Position numbers and translations under genes: made by a program. The notes under the pieces were generated by a model. That model had not been told where the DNA came from. It was given only the letters and a program-made list of their open reading frames with translations, and did not search any database. A stretch of 64,000 bases of DNA from contig NC_049991.1 of the NCBI RefSeq assembly GCF_000003815.2, positions 8,366,354 to 8,430,353 of the forward strand, read 5' to 3'. Within the stretch, counting starts at the first letter, position 1. The number at the start of each line of letters is the position of its first letter. Origin of the DNA: Branchiostoma floridae (taxonomy: Eukaryota > Chordata > Leptocardii > Amphioxiformes > Branchiostomatidae). Below are positions 13,080 to 26,681 of the stretch, one piece after another.

Positions 13080-13358
13080 CTACCAAGAGAAGATGTCCCT
13101 ACTGTACTTGGTGATAACAAATTCCTCTCTACGATAGTTCTGGGAAAGTATGAACACATCAATTCTAGGTCGGTAAATCTGGTATTTGAAGGAATGACTG
13201 TTTCTTGTTATTTTATGAGCTGGAATTAGATACTTATCAGTTGGTAAGTCCACCATTTTATTGGTCATTTTGTACATCATGGAAAGTCTGGACATTTTCC
13301 TTCTGTCTTCAAGTGACATCCACTGCAAATCTGTTTTCATTTTGTCATCTGTTTTCAA
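13080..13358 (-). mobile_element. LINE reverse-transcriptase remnant (CR1/L2-like)
   Basis: The minus-strand frame contains LQWMSLEDRRKMSRLSMMYK, then MVDLPTDKYLIPAH and FKYQIYRPRIDVF. This is the region downstream of the reverse transcriptase core common in CR1/Jockey-type LINEs (W-SLE-RR...RL-MMYKI.N.LVD.P..YL.P). The end is degenerate and the usual SFFPRTI..WN block is lost, so it is a dead fragment. Confidence 0.7.
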
Positions 13359-13359
13359 T

Positions 13360-13643
13360 ACCTAAACGGCTAGGATGTTACCTAGTTGACCGGTGACAAC
13401 AGAAACACAAAGATATGGCTAGGGGAGTGTATTTGACTAAATTTGATGTAAACGGAAGGTAATACCGTTAGTTATTGACCAAAACACTTTTGTTTTAATT
13501 TACTTACATACCTAAATGGCTTGGGTGTTACCTAGTCAGTAACAACAGAAACACAAATTTAAAGCTATGGCTAGGTGAGTGTATTTGACTAAATTTGATG
13601 TAAACGGAAGGTTATACCGCTAGTTATTTACCAAAACACTTTT
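13360..13643. repeat. Two-unit tandem duplication, about 150 bp
   Basis: Units start at 13360 and 13510 and share cctaaacggctaggatgttacc-type starts and gtgtatttgactaaatttg. The first abuts the LINE remnant at 13080-13358. Confidence 0.85.
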
Positions 13644-16600
13644 GACTTTAATACTTTGGTAATGTCTCATTGACGATCTTTTGGTTGTGGGGTTTGTGGC
13701 AATCTGTCGGGACGAGCTTTATCAAACACCAGTTGTTAATGGCTACTACAAGGCCTGCCTGTACGTAAACAGGAAGCCCGTTAAGCTAGCTTATAGCCTC
13801 CATTGCCATTTAACCGGCGGGACACATACATGTATATCCGCCACTTAAAATAGTGGGTTCTATGATATCTCAAAGCACATACAGCCAGTTTAGATATGCA
13901 GGAGTTTATATACGGCGGGTTTTTACATGGGAAATCTCTTTAAACACGTTTTATAAAAGTTGAGGATGTAGATAGTCCGGCAAATAAAGGGTAAGGGACG
14001 TTAGCGAGGATAATGCACACGGCTGCACTGTAATTGTATATAGGACATGTTAGTAACAACATCGCTAGAATTGAGAGGTCATTAAAAGATAGCTGATGTA
14101 GTATGAACTTTTATGGATAAAATTGAATTTAGGCTCTCATCTCAGTGACTCGTGGCAGATTTGAAAAGAAAACTCTCAATTGAACGGGTTTGATAACCAC
14201 AGCTCTATTTCAGAACCCTGGACAGTTTTAACGACAACACTGATTCAGCACTCTGGACAGGGTACACACAAGTTGGGTTCATAGAGGTTAAATCTAAAAA
14301 CGTGTTGGCGAATAGCTTGCATTACTGGAGGGATATAGACCACAAGTCAGAGCTGCGGTAGCAAACGACAAGGTAGTTATCCAATAGACATGCCAATAAA
14401 AGCCGCATGTACCCGTATCGTGCGTTAAACCTCTTTAGGGGGAAGGCAGGAAAGAAACCACGTCCATTGAGCCTCGTGCCTCAATGCATTTCTGCTGATC
14501 CTCGCAAAATCTCAAGCGGGATACATAAGGGGATTTCTCGCAAATTCTACATCAAGAATGCATCACTCTACAATTCTCTTGGTTTCTCCTCCGGAACAGC
14601 ATGCACGTATTCGCACGTACATGTGAGAAACGCTACCGCTATCTGGCTAACGGCTGTCTCGTCTAGTCGTGTCAAATGTACGGGAAGAGCGTTCACCGCG
14701 GGGAATTGACAAACCGTGCAAATTGCATACGTTTGGGACGAAATGAAACTTTCTTATCCGGGGGATCAAATAACTGTGCCGTATCTTCAAGATTCATAGA
14801 ATATTGATGTTTTTCCGTTCCTAGGATCACTTCCATGATTTCCCCAGATTACAGTGCTTCAAGGCAAGATGTCTCTCCAGCCGACTGTATTTTAAAAAAA
14901 TGCGTCTTGGCTCCCCTTTAGAATCTCCCAACCAAAACCAAGAAGATCCTTTTAAAATGAAAAACGTCAATACTCACTGTTTGAAACGTCGACCCGTTCG
15001 GTCAAACAGCAAATGCTATTATTAAATTTTAAGGCGCCGAACGTTTACAATGCAGGAAAATTGGTCTGTTGCCAAAAAAGCTTCTTAGCGTGCTTCGTTT
15101 TGGGAATGCGGCTACTATAGACCAAGGAAACCAGCATTTAACATCATCAATACTGAACCTTACAACTCTGCTATTTTTGTAATTTCTTTCTCGAGCCTAG
15201 GCGGTTTTTTATTGCGATGTATAAAATGTCCTCGAATAGAACTCCAAACTGATCTTCTCTTGTTTTCGTTCACCCTATGAAGGTTTTGCAACCCACTAAG
15301 TGAACAAAATAGGCCTCGACTCCAGTGTGCCAAATTTACCCAGCACTCTTAAAAACAGAAGGTCTTCCTCACAAGGGAATATTCGAAGACTTGGCGCTGT
15401 ATTTTTTTAGACAAATGTAAGCCGCCATTGAGGTTCTGTTTCAATGATTGGCGAGGACGATTGATTAGTCTACAGCTCATTCGAACATACGGTAACAACA
15501 TCAGTCTTCAAAACGCATGTTTACTTTAAACGTAGGGCGTACCAACGGTAAAAAACACAAGACCGGAGCAACCACTTGTTGGTACAAACACAGCTGTAAT
15601 ACCGGACCTCCACCGTACCGATACATAATGTCAACAGTGCAGACCATGTGCTTGCCGTTTCCAGTCTCGGCGCGTGCCGGTGCATGCTTACCTTCACGTA
15701 TTGGCCGCAAACCCAACCCGCTTTCAAGACCACCACGCCGCCGATGCTCAGTTTCCCACCGCCTGGTTAGTCGGGCTGGAGCTTACTTGGCTTGTTTTCG
15801 TCTTCACGCTTTCTACCAGGGCCTCGCTGAACGTAGAGCCTTGTGTCCCGGTACTCGAGTCTCCGTCGAAGATATGGAGAGCCCTGGCCTTTCGGTTTTT
15901 AAGGACTTAAGATAGTCATTGCGCATGCGCTATAACGGTCAGGTCCCACGCTGATTGTTCAAGCACAGGTGTTTTATTAGAAGAGGCATTTTCATCCACA
16001 AGCAGCTTAATAGCCTATATGCACCTGTCTCTTTTTCCCTACTAGAAATCTAATATCATTTTCAGGCCGAGTTATACGTAGAACTCGCTACAATGCAAAA
16101 GACGAACTATAGCTTGTGAGATTTGCATACGATGAATGAATCCTGTAAAGACGGAAGATCTTTACGGATAACATGTTGAAGTGTTTTGGAGGCTGAGATC
16201 TTACGTCACTGCGCGCTGCAGGTGTTTGGATGTGGCACACACCCACGTATGTAGTGGGCAACAACAATCGTCAAAGACCCCCGCAGGCCGAGCTCTTTGT
16301 AAGAAGCTTTGGCTGCTTCAGCAACCGTAGGATCATACCAGCCGCAGCTTTAAAAACAACACAAAATAAACGATGTAGAACATTTCAAAAGAAAAACTGT
16401 AATAAGATTACAAAAAAGATCGATATGATAAAACAAATGACAAGGAAATAAATAAATATGTGATAAATAACTCGAGTTTTCTGGCAGGGATGAAGTGACA
16501 AGAACTACCAGATCATATACCTCGGACTGCCTCATCGTGCTAAAGCTGCAGTTGAAAACAGGCAAATAGTAGTTAACGATTCCTGGAATATTCTGGTCCT

Positions 16601-16789
16601 GTAGTCTGGAACACCATCCAGCCTCACATCATGCAGGGCAGCCGAGTCTTTCCATAGTTTCGAGGTATTCATGAAACAGTCAAGATTACGGACGATGTAG
16701 GACTGAATGATTTATTCATTTATCTATTTACTTGTTTATCTATTACTGCATACACACAGGGCAACCACAGCTGCGTTTCTAATATGTCT
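13644..16789. other. No gene seen
   Basis: A GC-richer patch (about 15590-15900) has overlapping open frames on both strands, including 132 codons at 15517-15915, but no family match or splice evidence. Confidence 0.45.
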
Positions 16790-17070
16790 TTGAGAGGGCC
16801 ATAAAGACTCTTGATATTGACACTGAGCACTGGGAGGACCTTGCAAATGACAAATACAGATGGAGATACACACTCCCCCAGGCAGCTAAAATCCGTAGAA
16901 GCCAGACTGATGTGCAGAAGAAAAGCAGATCCTGAGAAGACCTGAGTCAGGCTGCAGATGTGTCCAGAGGGCAGAGAATGTCATTTGCATATAGGACTAG
17001 CCGAAGCTGCAGGGCTGATATCAATTAAAATTTTACCATGGTATTAACTGGCCAATGGGGGCCATAAATG
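16790..17070 (+). mobile_element. LINE 3' end, degenerate
   Basis: One frame reads AIKTLDIDTEHWEDLANDK then YRWRYTL, typical of the LINE ORF2 C terminus. A frameshifted MCPEGRECHLHIGL follows, homologous to the [11 protein letters not shown] finger of the copy at 29765-29925. The 3' UTR ends in ggccataaatg like that copy. It has stops and frameshifts. Confidence 0.65.
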
Positions 17071-20000
17071 TATATTATTGCGATGTTCTTTACTAGAACT
17101 TTAAATGTTTTGATTCTTATCCATGACCCCTTCTTCGGCCTTGCATAAAGACTGGACAAACCATCAAGATAAAAAATACACACCTTGACTTGAGTTGACT
17201 TGAAGAATAGAACGAAAATAGATTGTAAAAGAATATCAGTGCTGTTTCTAGCATATCACTCTGCCATGGACATATTATTTCCCAGTATCCTCTGATCATT
17301 AAAGAAATTATTCATATGCTCCTAACTAGAATTATTGCTCCCTTGAGCTCTGCTCAACTGTTACTAGGCCTCAATTAAGGAAGAATATTCCACCAAGGGA
17401 ATTACCCTCAATACCCGGTGAATGCACTTATTGTAAGGATTTACGTAGAACAGTTCCACCTGCTACGTCTATAAAAGACACAGCAATTACAGGTAATTAC
17501 AGCCGTTTTCTGTCGTAAAGGTTGGCTTTACACCTGCCTGGAGATTCTGCCACCCAGGTTGCAACGTCTCATAAATAACGCAACGTTATGACTGGCTGAG
17601 GTAACAGGACCCACCCTGGTATCTTTATCCGTTTTATTTTCTGCAAAAGAGTATGCTTGAGCTGTGAACACCCGATTGGTGTAGCGGATAGTTGTCGTTA
17701 CACAACTCCTTGCCGCAGGTGTTCGTTTGCAAGTTGTAATTTCCGTAGGCAGAGTTGTCTCACATATAACGTGGTGATTAAAACCACACCATATGTTCAG
17801 AGCAGAAGATATACAAAAAGGACGATCCGTTGCTTTTGTACAAAAATAGAAAAGCAACTAGGAGCTCACAAAGGATGAGCATTTTTGGAGCACAACACCA
17901 AAATATAAATCCAGCTCCAATTAAATGTGAAAGAACAGCCACTGCAAACAAGATGACAGGTGAATTTGGTTGACCAAGAAATGGTACATGAACCAAGACA
18001 TGTACATGTACATGCACTTTTCATTTGCGGTACATGTAATGTAAATTGGCAGGTGAATACCCTTGTCACTTACAGCTACTCTGGGCAGTAGAGGGTCATT
18101 TCGCCATTTGGACGCCATGCGTTCGAGTGACCGAGAATAAATGAGTGTGAAAACGCAGTGCATGCAGCAAATTCGTTTACATTCTAATACAAACTGTTTA
18201 CACATGAGATCATCGAAGTGTCTGCCGCCATCTTGGTGTCTACGTTTGCATTTCAGTAAATAATGACTCTTAAACAAGTGTAGCCGAAATAATTCCGACA
18301 ATCACAACTAGAAAATGTGTACAGCCAAAAAATAATTCAAGAATGATGCTAATAGCAATAGCACATGAAAGATGGCGTGTGCACTTGAGACACGATCCGT
18401 CGAAATGCAAGCAAGGACACCAACATGGTGGTCAGCACCTTTCTGCCTCGTTGATACGGAAATTAGATGAAAACTCTACATATTCTCTTTGTTCTGCCAA
18501 TTATTAAAAACATTTCGTAGTACTTTCAGAGTAAATTTGAAGACATGTTTTCTACTGGGTTTACTGTTGTGATTGTTAAACTTTCTTCCAATAAAAGCAA
18601 ATTCATATTCACAAAATCTAATCTCAAATTTTCATTTCATGCTGATGCATATGATAACTATAATAACATGTTGTTCTTGATGGCACTTGTTCAAGTGTTC
18701 TATATTGAAACTGTCAACCTTGATTTATGGTTAATGAATGCAGGGTGTTCTATTGGTTGCAAAAATCAGAGCATCGTGCTTTTGTTTTGTTCCTTTTCAT
18801 TATAATCTAACCCCCTCTGTGTATTTTAATTGATATTAGCTACTATTTCGTTTACAGTCTATAAAAGCGGCCCAGGACACTACTTAAAATTCGTACATTA
18901 AAGGTTTCTACTGACAGTCTGTTATTTTGTTAGTTCTATACTCATAAGGATTGATTGGTGTGATTTTGATAATTACGGTATTTATCTGTACATATTTTCT
19001 GTGATTTAATTTGCATAATTTAACAAATATATTGCCATTCTTGTTTATGGTCGACATAATATATGATACACATGGAGCACTGCAGCAACAAGTAGCATTG
19101 CTTTTATCATTGTGCATCATGTATCAATGTTGTTATTCTAAAGAAAGTTTGTGCTGATGTCATATATCATACTTCAGATTCGTCTTTCGAAACGCACCGG
19201 GTGTCAAGTATACGCCATACTCTCAGTGTTTTACACGATGAAAATTATCTTATCAAATCATTTTAACCATTGATAAACCCATTGATACATTTTTCGTGAT
19301 TGTTAGAATTGTATTCGCTGTGTCACGCTGGGCACTTTGCATTCGGGAATACAATATGTAGTACGTGTGGGGAATGATTTCCCCACTAAGTACAAGATAT
19401 CCTAATATGGACAACAGTGAAAGTTTAGAAAAACTGTCCTTACACTATAAATCATACGGCAATTATTACGACAAAGAAATTGATCAAAACGCTGTTAATG
19501 ATGTCTACATATCTTCTAAGAGCTACTATTTAATTTTTAAAACAAAGTTGGCGAATCATTATTTCTGAGAAGGAACTTCACCATTACAGTCGCCGTTAGT
19601 CTGTGCGGCCCCCCTTTCTTACTCACCAAAGGTGCTGGCAATCTCTTTCCATGTAACCGTATAATGCAATAGGAACCTCCAGCAATGCAATATAAATACA
19701 CCGCTGTTTCATGTTGGTCTATTTGATAAGACCCCGTCCTGTCTTCCTTTATTATTGAATTCTTTCACCGATTATCCGGTTCAGAAGGTGGAAAATAAAT
19801 TAACCACAAAGGTGGGACTTGAAAGGTGTTGTGTATACCGTAAGCTTTGACCCTCCCGCAATAAGAAATAGCCTTAAGAGATCTAAAGGCGGCTCAAAGG
19901 ACCGTGAAATCGTAGCTAAGATAATAACCGTCTTTTTTAAGCAAAGGCACAACATGCAAGCTTTGATACTACCGCACTGAGAATAACCTTTAGTCGATCA

Positions 20001-21121
20001 AAGAACCGTCAAATCATAGCTAATATGATAAAGCAGCCTCTGTAATTTCCAACAACATCTTTCATCTCTTCAACTTCAGGGTTTCACCTGTTTGTTTGAA
20101 ATAACGTAAATGTTGAATTGTTCCAATTATTTTTGTACCATTTGTTTAGTATTATTCTGTTTAACTTTCTTATGCATTGGTGAAATAGTTGTGAGATTTA
20201 ATTATCCATATCCATTTAAAATCGACGGCATAGTATAAAATAAAACACAATCACTTTGTACGAAGTCATGGGGAAAGATATTCCATTTCGTGTTTTTCTT
20301 TGTTCGCTAGCCTTTATGATATCAAATCTTCACGCCAAGATGGACATCTTGGTGTTTTGCATCCACCTTTGAAGATGTAAACCGCTGGGTTAGAAGGAAG
20401 TAAAAATCAACATACTCTAGCGAGTAGTGAAAATTTACACACAGGTTCGGGCAAGGACCTCTACCCCATGTTTCATCGTGGTCCGTCAATCATTACTTCT
20501 ACATGGATGAGTGCTATCTACATATCGATTGGATGACATACACGGATGTGAGGGCATCAACCGAGAACGAAATCATGCTAATGGTTTCCAGTTACGTGTG
20601 TTTTCTTGGCCTGTGCATATTTGACCTAATCAATGTCGGATTGCATTAACTCCAATGTAAAGAGGGTGTCAACAAAATATTGTGATAAGATCAATGAGGT
20701 CATTGAACGTTAGAAACTCAGATATTCAATACTTAAGTTACGCAAGCAGCCGGATACGTTTTGGATACGGTTTTGAATACGGCCAGACGTCTACGGTAGT
20801 ATCCGCTGTTTTTCGTCAGTGACAACACTTGTCATGCTCTTGTGCTTAATCGCCTAGTCAATTAACTGCAACTAAAGCGGCATGTTTCGAAACTGTACTG
20901 TAAAACATTGTAATGGAACTCGAGATCATTTGTTGACCTGTATATCTATCCACAAAATGCTGCCATAAAAATCTTTAGTCAATGTAAATCTTGTAAAAAC
21001 TATGATTGGGCAGGATACGTCTAACATTGGAAAAAATAGGAACAATCCTTATATTGGCATAGAATCCTGTATGGAATGGTGACAAGATACCGGCAAGGCT
21101 CTTGGGAATTCGAGGGGTTCC
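17071..21121. other. No gene seen
   Basis: AT-rich, with tgtacatg repeats near 17998 and the diverged duplication at 19819. Nothing else recognised. Confidence 0.45.
19819..20035. repeat. Diverged two-unit duplication, about 120 bp
   Basis: The order agctttga, ccgca, aagaa/gagaataa, accgt, aaatc, tagcta recurs in both halves. Confidence 0.55.
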
Positions 21122-21194
21122 GTACAGACTCCCAGGTACCTTTGATCTACCAAGAAAAGATACTATAAGGTCAAAGGTACCTGGGAGTCTGTAC
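21122..21194. repeat. Perfect 24-bp-arm hairpin
   Basis: Arms 21122-21145 and 21171-21194 are exact reverse complements (gtacagactcccaggtacc...), with a 25-nt loop. The loop and inner arm are repeated directly at about 21198-21240. Confidence 0.85.
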
Positions 21195-21240
21195 GAACCC
21201 AGGTACCTTTGACCTACCAGGAAAAGATACTATGAAGTCA

Positions 21241-23210
21241 CGCGTGTGTGTACATAGTACTTTGATTGATCAGAAGAAGGAATCACGGAATCAAGCAGAA
21301 TGTTACAGAATCCGCCTACAACAGTCAAAGCTGTACATTTCAATGTGGAAATGTCACAACGACGTGACTGACTTTACATACACAATCTTTTTACCTTGCG
21401 ACTTCTAGGTTTAACCATACATCATGGCGGACGACACGCACGACATTATCACGTGAGAGCAAAAACCTATTGGATCGGACGAAGATCACTTAATATGTTT
21501 GGATTATTCGCGGTATTGATTGAGGTATTACAATTTCTAAGGTGTCAGATTACATTAAGTAGATTGGAATAAAGTAGATTATGATCAAAGCAGATAAAGG
21601 GAGATGACGATTAAAGAAATCAATGTATTAGGATTATAGTGGATTGAATTGTACTCAAAGTAACCAACGGTAATGAGATTAAAGTATCTCAAGATTAACG
21701 TAGATTGAGGTATCAAAAAGCTTTTCAATTATAGGTCACCTGCATTTTTACAGTCTATGCGATAATGGAAAAGGTCACATCGAACGTTCTCGTCGCTGTC
21801 ATGAATATCGGATCTTTCTTATCATCTTCTCATGGTTGTCAAGAAGCCCTCAAGAACCTTTCAAGAGATCAGCTCAGTTATTAAAGAAGAACATTCTCTT
21901 ACGCTTAAGGGCACGAGTGGTTAATTGCCTACGTTAGCAACATCTAAGAACCCTCTGATCGAACTCCCATTGCGGAAATGGTTAAGGTAAAGGTTGCTGT
22001 AGTTTATTAAAGTTTGGAACGACTATGAACTTCAAAAGAAAAAAACTCGCAAAGTTTATACGTTTCTGGAATGGTTAACGAGGGGAGGACGGTTGGTAGT
22101 TTATACCACGATAAAATATCAGGAGGTACAAATTCACACAAGTGCATACAGCCAGAAAGTCGTAAAAATCATAAAGTTAAACCGTGCCCCGAAGGAAACG
22201 TACACTTATGCAAGTTTGTAAATGTCACATAGGAATGTTACAGTCGACGGGATGCTGAGTTAATTGCCAGTGCTCAAGTCTCATGCATTAATAAAAGTAA
22301 TAAAACTCCTCATTCACGCTGTACTAACTCTTTTGTGGGGGTGTGCAACGCAAGAATTTAGTGAGGGACTTTGCAAAAAACAGTTTTGTACAGTGTGGAT
22401 AATTGCCCACAAGAATTCTACCCACGATTAGAGGTAGGATACTGTCTTATGAATGATATACTTGTACTTACGTTTCTCAACTGGAGATAGCGAAGGAGTT
22501 TGCAAGCACCTCAGCAACAAAGTGCTGTCATAAAATTTACCCGCGTAGGATTTCTCTACTTTCTTGGGAATGGAATGTTCAACTTTCAAATTCTCGAGGT
22601 GGCAATGAAATCGAAGCAGTGTTATTGGACTCCATTTAGAGTTCGCTGAAGGTAGACTGGTAACCGTCCTTAACACCCCGACTTAGTGGCGTTTTACTGG
22701 CCCGAGTCGTAAGAGCCTAAGCACATGGCTTTTCTGACAACCTTTTTGATTATGCCTTCCCTTATAGTGAAGGTGTTGGAACCAGTACAGTTAGAATTCC
22801 CCGGTTTGCTCTAGTGTACTAAGGCAGACAGCGTACTTCCAGTACCGAAGTACCGGCGAACTCTCGATGGTATGGTTGTTAACAATTAGGACGTATTCAC
22901 GAATGGACTCAGAATGGATCTGACCGTATCCTCACAGTTTGCTTTATTGCTTTAGCGAGAAACGGAAAAGAATGGACACGTTCCCACCTCCTGTCATCTT
23001 CCACAACTACCGTGAACTCTTTGCCTGTACAAAAATCTGTGCACATTTCTACAATTGATCAAAATGAACTGACGGTTTGTATTCTACTCGTATGAATTAC
23101 TATCGTCATGACAGATGTGCTGTTCTTTCAATAGGCTACAAATGGAATTAAAATCACCACTTAGGAAATATGCTTTATTCTTCTTTGCAAAATCTTGCAC
23201 CTAATAATAA
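21241..23210. other. No gene seen
   Basis: The 21500-21720 part is rich in loosely repeated agatta/gtagatt words. The rest is unrecognised. Confidence 0.45.
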
Positions 23211-23897
23211 ATATGCCGTGCGACAGGCTTACAACAGTGCCACATATGTCGCACAACAGGTTTACAACAGTGCCACATATGTCGTACGACAGGTTTACAA
23301 CAGTGTTACATATGTCGTACGGCAGGTTTACAACAGTGTCATATATGTCGTGCGACAGGTTTACAATAGTGTCACATATGTCGTACGACAGGTTTACAAC
23401 AGTGCCACATGTCGTGCGACAGGTTTACAATAGTGTCACATATGTCGCACGACAGGTTTACAACAGTGCCACATATGTCGTACGACAGGTTTACAACAGT
23501 GCTACATATGTCGCACAACAGGTTTACAACAGTGTCACATATGTCGTACGACAGGTTTACAACAGTGTTACATATGTCGTACGGCAGGTTAACAACAGTG
23601 TCATACATGTCGTGCGACAGGTTTACAATAGTGTCACATATGTCGCACGACAGGTTTACAACAGTGCCACATATGTCGTACGACAGGTTTACAACAGTGC
23701 TACATATGTCGCACAACAGGTTTACAACAGTGTCACATATGTCGTACGACAGGTTTACAACAGTGTTACATATGTCGTACGGCAGGTTAACAACAGTGTC
23801 ATATATGTCGTGCGACAGGTTTACAATAGTGTCACATTTGTCGTACGACAGGTTTACAACAGTGTCACATATGTCGTACGACAGGTTTACAACAGCA
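23211..23897. repeat. 33-bp minisatellite with six-unit higher-order repeat
   Basis: About 20 units of gtttacaacagtgycacata-tgtcgtacgacag. Each unit holds two palindromes, acatatgt and tcgtacga. A 198-bp period (6 x 33) is seen from the variant acggcaggttaac at 23581 and 23779. One unit near 23408 lacks 2 bp. Because 33 is a multiple of three, both strands stay open for about 200 codons, so these frames are not taken as genes. Confidence 0.97.
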
Positions 23898-26640
23898 CAT
23901 TCAGGAGATTCTTGGATATATCGCATAGAATGTAAGCTTTCTTTGACTATAGGATTTAGTATCAATCCTATTCGACATCAGCCTGCATCGGCTAATTAAA
24001 CAATCTTACGACACACACACCGTCACACGACAAAAAAATTCTATGCTATGATACAGTCCCTGTCCAAGTTGTTAATATCTCGTCCCTACTTTGTCATCAC
24101 CGACAGGAATAATTATCACCATCGGAAGTAATCACCTTGGTTATCTAACTTTCCCGAGGCGTAAAACGGACCGTCAGAGGCACCTTATTGAGATGAATCA
24201 GTAATAAAACGCGACGATTGCTCAATGCCGATCTCTTATCTAACGGTCTTTTTCAAACATGCCTGTCTACAAATTAAACATTTACAATCTGCTACCGAGA
24301 TATAAATCATGCTCTAAGGGATTTTCACGAGAAAGTATGGGATTTTTCCCCAGTACGGCGGAAGAAATTCAAGTTGACGGTCAAAGCAAATAACATTCGT
24401 ACAGAGTAGGATGTCGTTCGAGTTTAGATTTTGCAGTATTTGATCCCGTGTTATTTGCTGATTGCTACAATAATCGTGATCGGATGTTGGCCTTGGTACT
24501 AATTGACACCGTATTCGAGTGGCAAAATAGGCATAAAGGTGTAAAGTACCATTCTCAAGAGCAAGATGTCGAGAGCTAGCTGCCGGGTCTCGAACTCATT
24601 ATCTTCAAGTTCTTAGTCAACAACTCTTACCACGATCGAGAACATCATGGTAGCATTTATGCTCTCTAATGCAATATATTTTGTATTGCATAACTATAGC
24701 TAATAAGTATTTTTTATCATTATTATCAACTTTACCGGATGGATCGACTACTCTCTCACTACACCACAGCAGGCTGACGGTGGTCTCGTGAAGCTCGATG
24801 AAGCGTCGGTTTTGGTAAAAAAACCTGAGGACGCATATCGATCAATCAACCAATCATTGAGTGTATTTGAAGTAATACTAGGCTAGCACACTACTGTCAA
24901 GTTTTGCACTTCTGAAATGCATAAATAAAAGGTGGTGTTACTATGTTCATACTCACTGCCTACATATTTTTTTCCGCTTGCCCATGTTGTTGTGTTTTTT
25001 TGCGCTCACGTAGTTGATTTGGAGTCAGCAGGGGTTGTCACGAATAAAACGCACCTGCTGAGGCCGAAGATTGTCTCGTGTTGTCAATTATAATCTAATA
25101 TAGCTGCTGGCGCTGATGAGTTCACCCAGGAAACGAAACCATAGCCAAAGGAACGTTGCGGTAATGACTGGGCAGCCATCATCTATAGCATTCTATACCA
25201 TATAACGTTAGAAATACTCAAACACATGTGTTTGTTTGTAAGAATCACCACAATTCAGGTGTATACGTACATACTTCGAATCTGTCAGTATAGCTGCTGG
25301 CGCTGATGAGTTCACCCAGGAAACGAAACCATAGCCAAAGGAACGTTGCGGTAATGACTGGGCAGCCATCATCTATAGCATTCTATACCATATAACGTTA
25401 GAAATACTCAAACACATGTGTTTGTTTGTAAGAATCACCACAATTCAGGTGTATACGTACATACTTCGAATCTGTCAGTTGATAAATTGATTTCACAACT
25501 AGGGGTCGGACCCAAAATCTAATCATTTTGAAAGCCATTGAACGCCTACACATCTGCAAAGTAGCGCAGAATCCATCCGGGCATTCTCGAGAAATCGTTC
25601 TCACAGACACACACACACGAACGTCGCCGAAAGCAAAATCTTCTAGCCGAGGGAAATTCACGGGAATCAAAATTGAATTTTGACGTCTGACCTGATTTAG
25701 AATCGACTTCGGGAGACTATCAGTACCAATTATTACAACCACTCTGAGCAGTTGTGACAGATACGTGTGTATACGGAGTATACAAGATCACCACTAAGTC
25801 AGAAAAAGGCTACATATATGTGCATTTTGTAATGTAACGCAACGTTATACTATGCCTTCTTTTTCTAAAGAGTCGGGTACAGGTAAAAAAATTGCCCCGC
25901 CCAGGTAATTTGCATTTTGCCTATACCAGTGAAGGTTTGAAGATAGAGAGGACAACGAGACCTGCATCATGATTGTGATTTTCATCATGGTCATAAATAT
26001 ATAAAGACAATCAGCGTCACCATATACTATAGGGCTCAGCAAATCTTGGGTTGTTAGCCACATAGCACTAGAACAACAGCTGCTGGTGCATGAAGCATTT
26101 TATACAAGGGTTCCTGTTCAGAAAGTAAACAGAAGCTATAATTCTGACTGGTTTGAAAGGGGTAAGGTTATGTTTGTTTCTGCCAGTCGAAAAACCTTAA
26201 CTTTGAACATACATGCATTATGTAATCGATCTGTTTGTTTGTTTTAAATTTAAGTATAATATTCGCCAAGCAGATGTAACAAAAGGCTGACTACAACATG
26301 GTAAACCAAACAATTATCGGTATTTTAACAAAGTTCATTTTTTCATATCTTCTCCTCTGTCTTTGGAAGACTTCGCTCAGGGTTAGAATTTTTTTCAGCT
26401 AAGCCGCACATAACGTTATATTAACTGTTAACGTTAACATTAACGTTATAACTTACTAAAGTACGTCACAACAATACCATAGGAATAAAGTCACTCACGG
26501 CATTAGTATCCATTTTGCGACATCTTTCTCCAATTTACACCGTATATGCAGCTTCTTTGTACGAATGACAGTCTTTTTATTTACTATTTTTATTTTATTT
26601 ATTTTTTTTACTTTTTGGAAATGGACAAATGTGCGCACAC
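23898..26640. other. Upstream flank of UCP4, no gene seen
   Basis: It holds the 190-bp duplication and a taacgtta-rich palindromic stretch (about 26411-26455). A T-rich tract precedes the presumed UCP4 start. Confidence 0.45.
25099..25478. repeat. Perfect 190-bp tandem duplication
   Basis: 25099-25288 and 25289-25478 are identical as far as I can read them. Either a very recent duplication or an assembly artefact. Confidence 0.97.
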
Positions 26641-26658
26641 CCCCATTGTTGGTATGAG

Positions 26659-26672
26659 CCAAGATGGCGGCG
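26659..26672 (+). promoter_or_regulatory. YY1-like element overlapping the UCP4 start codon
   Basis: The sequence gccaagatggcggc matches the known YY1 core-promoter consensus (AAGATGGCGGC), which in animals is often found just downstream of transcription starts and overlapping the start codon. A tgtgcgcaca palindrome at about 26629-26638, which resembles an NRF-1 site, lies 26 bp upstream. No TATA box is evident. This is motif recognition only. Confidence 0.5.
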
Positions 26673-26681
26673 CCCGAGAGA
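26664..26681 (+). CDS. UCP4: UCP4 exon 1, partial (start codon to gap)
   Basis: The ATG at 26664 has A at -3 and G at +4, a strong initiation context. It opens MAAPER before the N run, which resembles the MSVPE start of vertebrate UCP4 (M-x-x-P-E). The next exon begins in phase 1, so the missing part should end one base into a codon and supply the first half of helix 1. Another ATG at 26653 is in a different frame (MSQDGGARE); the gap prevents a formal choice. Confidence 0.55.

Noticed and set aside
14407-14709. 100-codon plus-strand frame
   Set aside because: No recognisable family, no flanking exon, and average composition for a chance frame.
15517-15915. 132-codon frame in a GC-richer patch
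   Set aside because: Frames are open on both strands at once, as expected from base composition. No domain, splice site or homologue recognised.
17680-17740. tRNA-like stretch ggtgtagcggatagttg
   Set aside because: No matching B box and no acceptor stem.
23195-23999. Long open frames of 196-246 codons on both strands
   Set aside because: They are a by-product of a 33-bp tandem repeat, whose length is a multiple of three. All frames stay open, there is no start context or splice signal, and several frames overlap.
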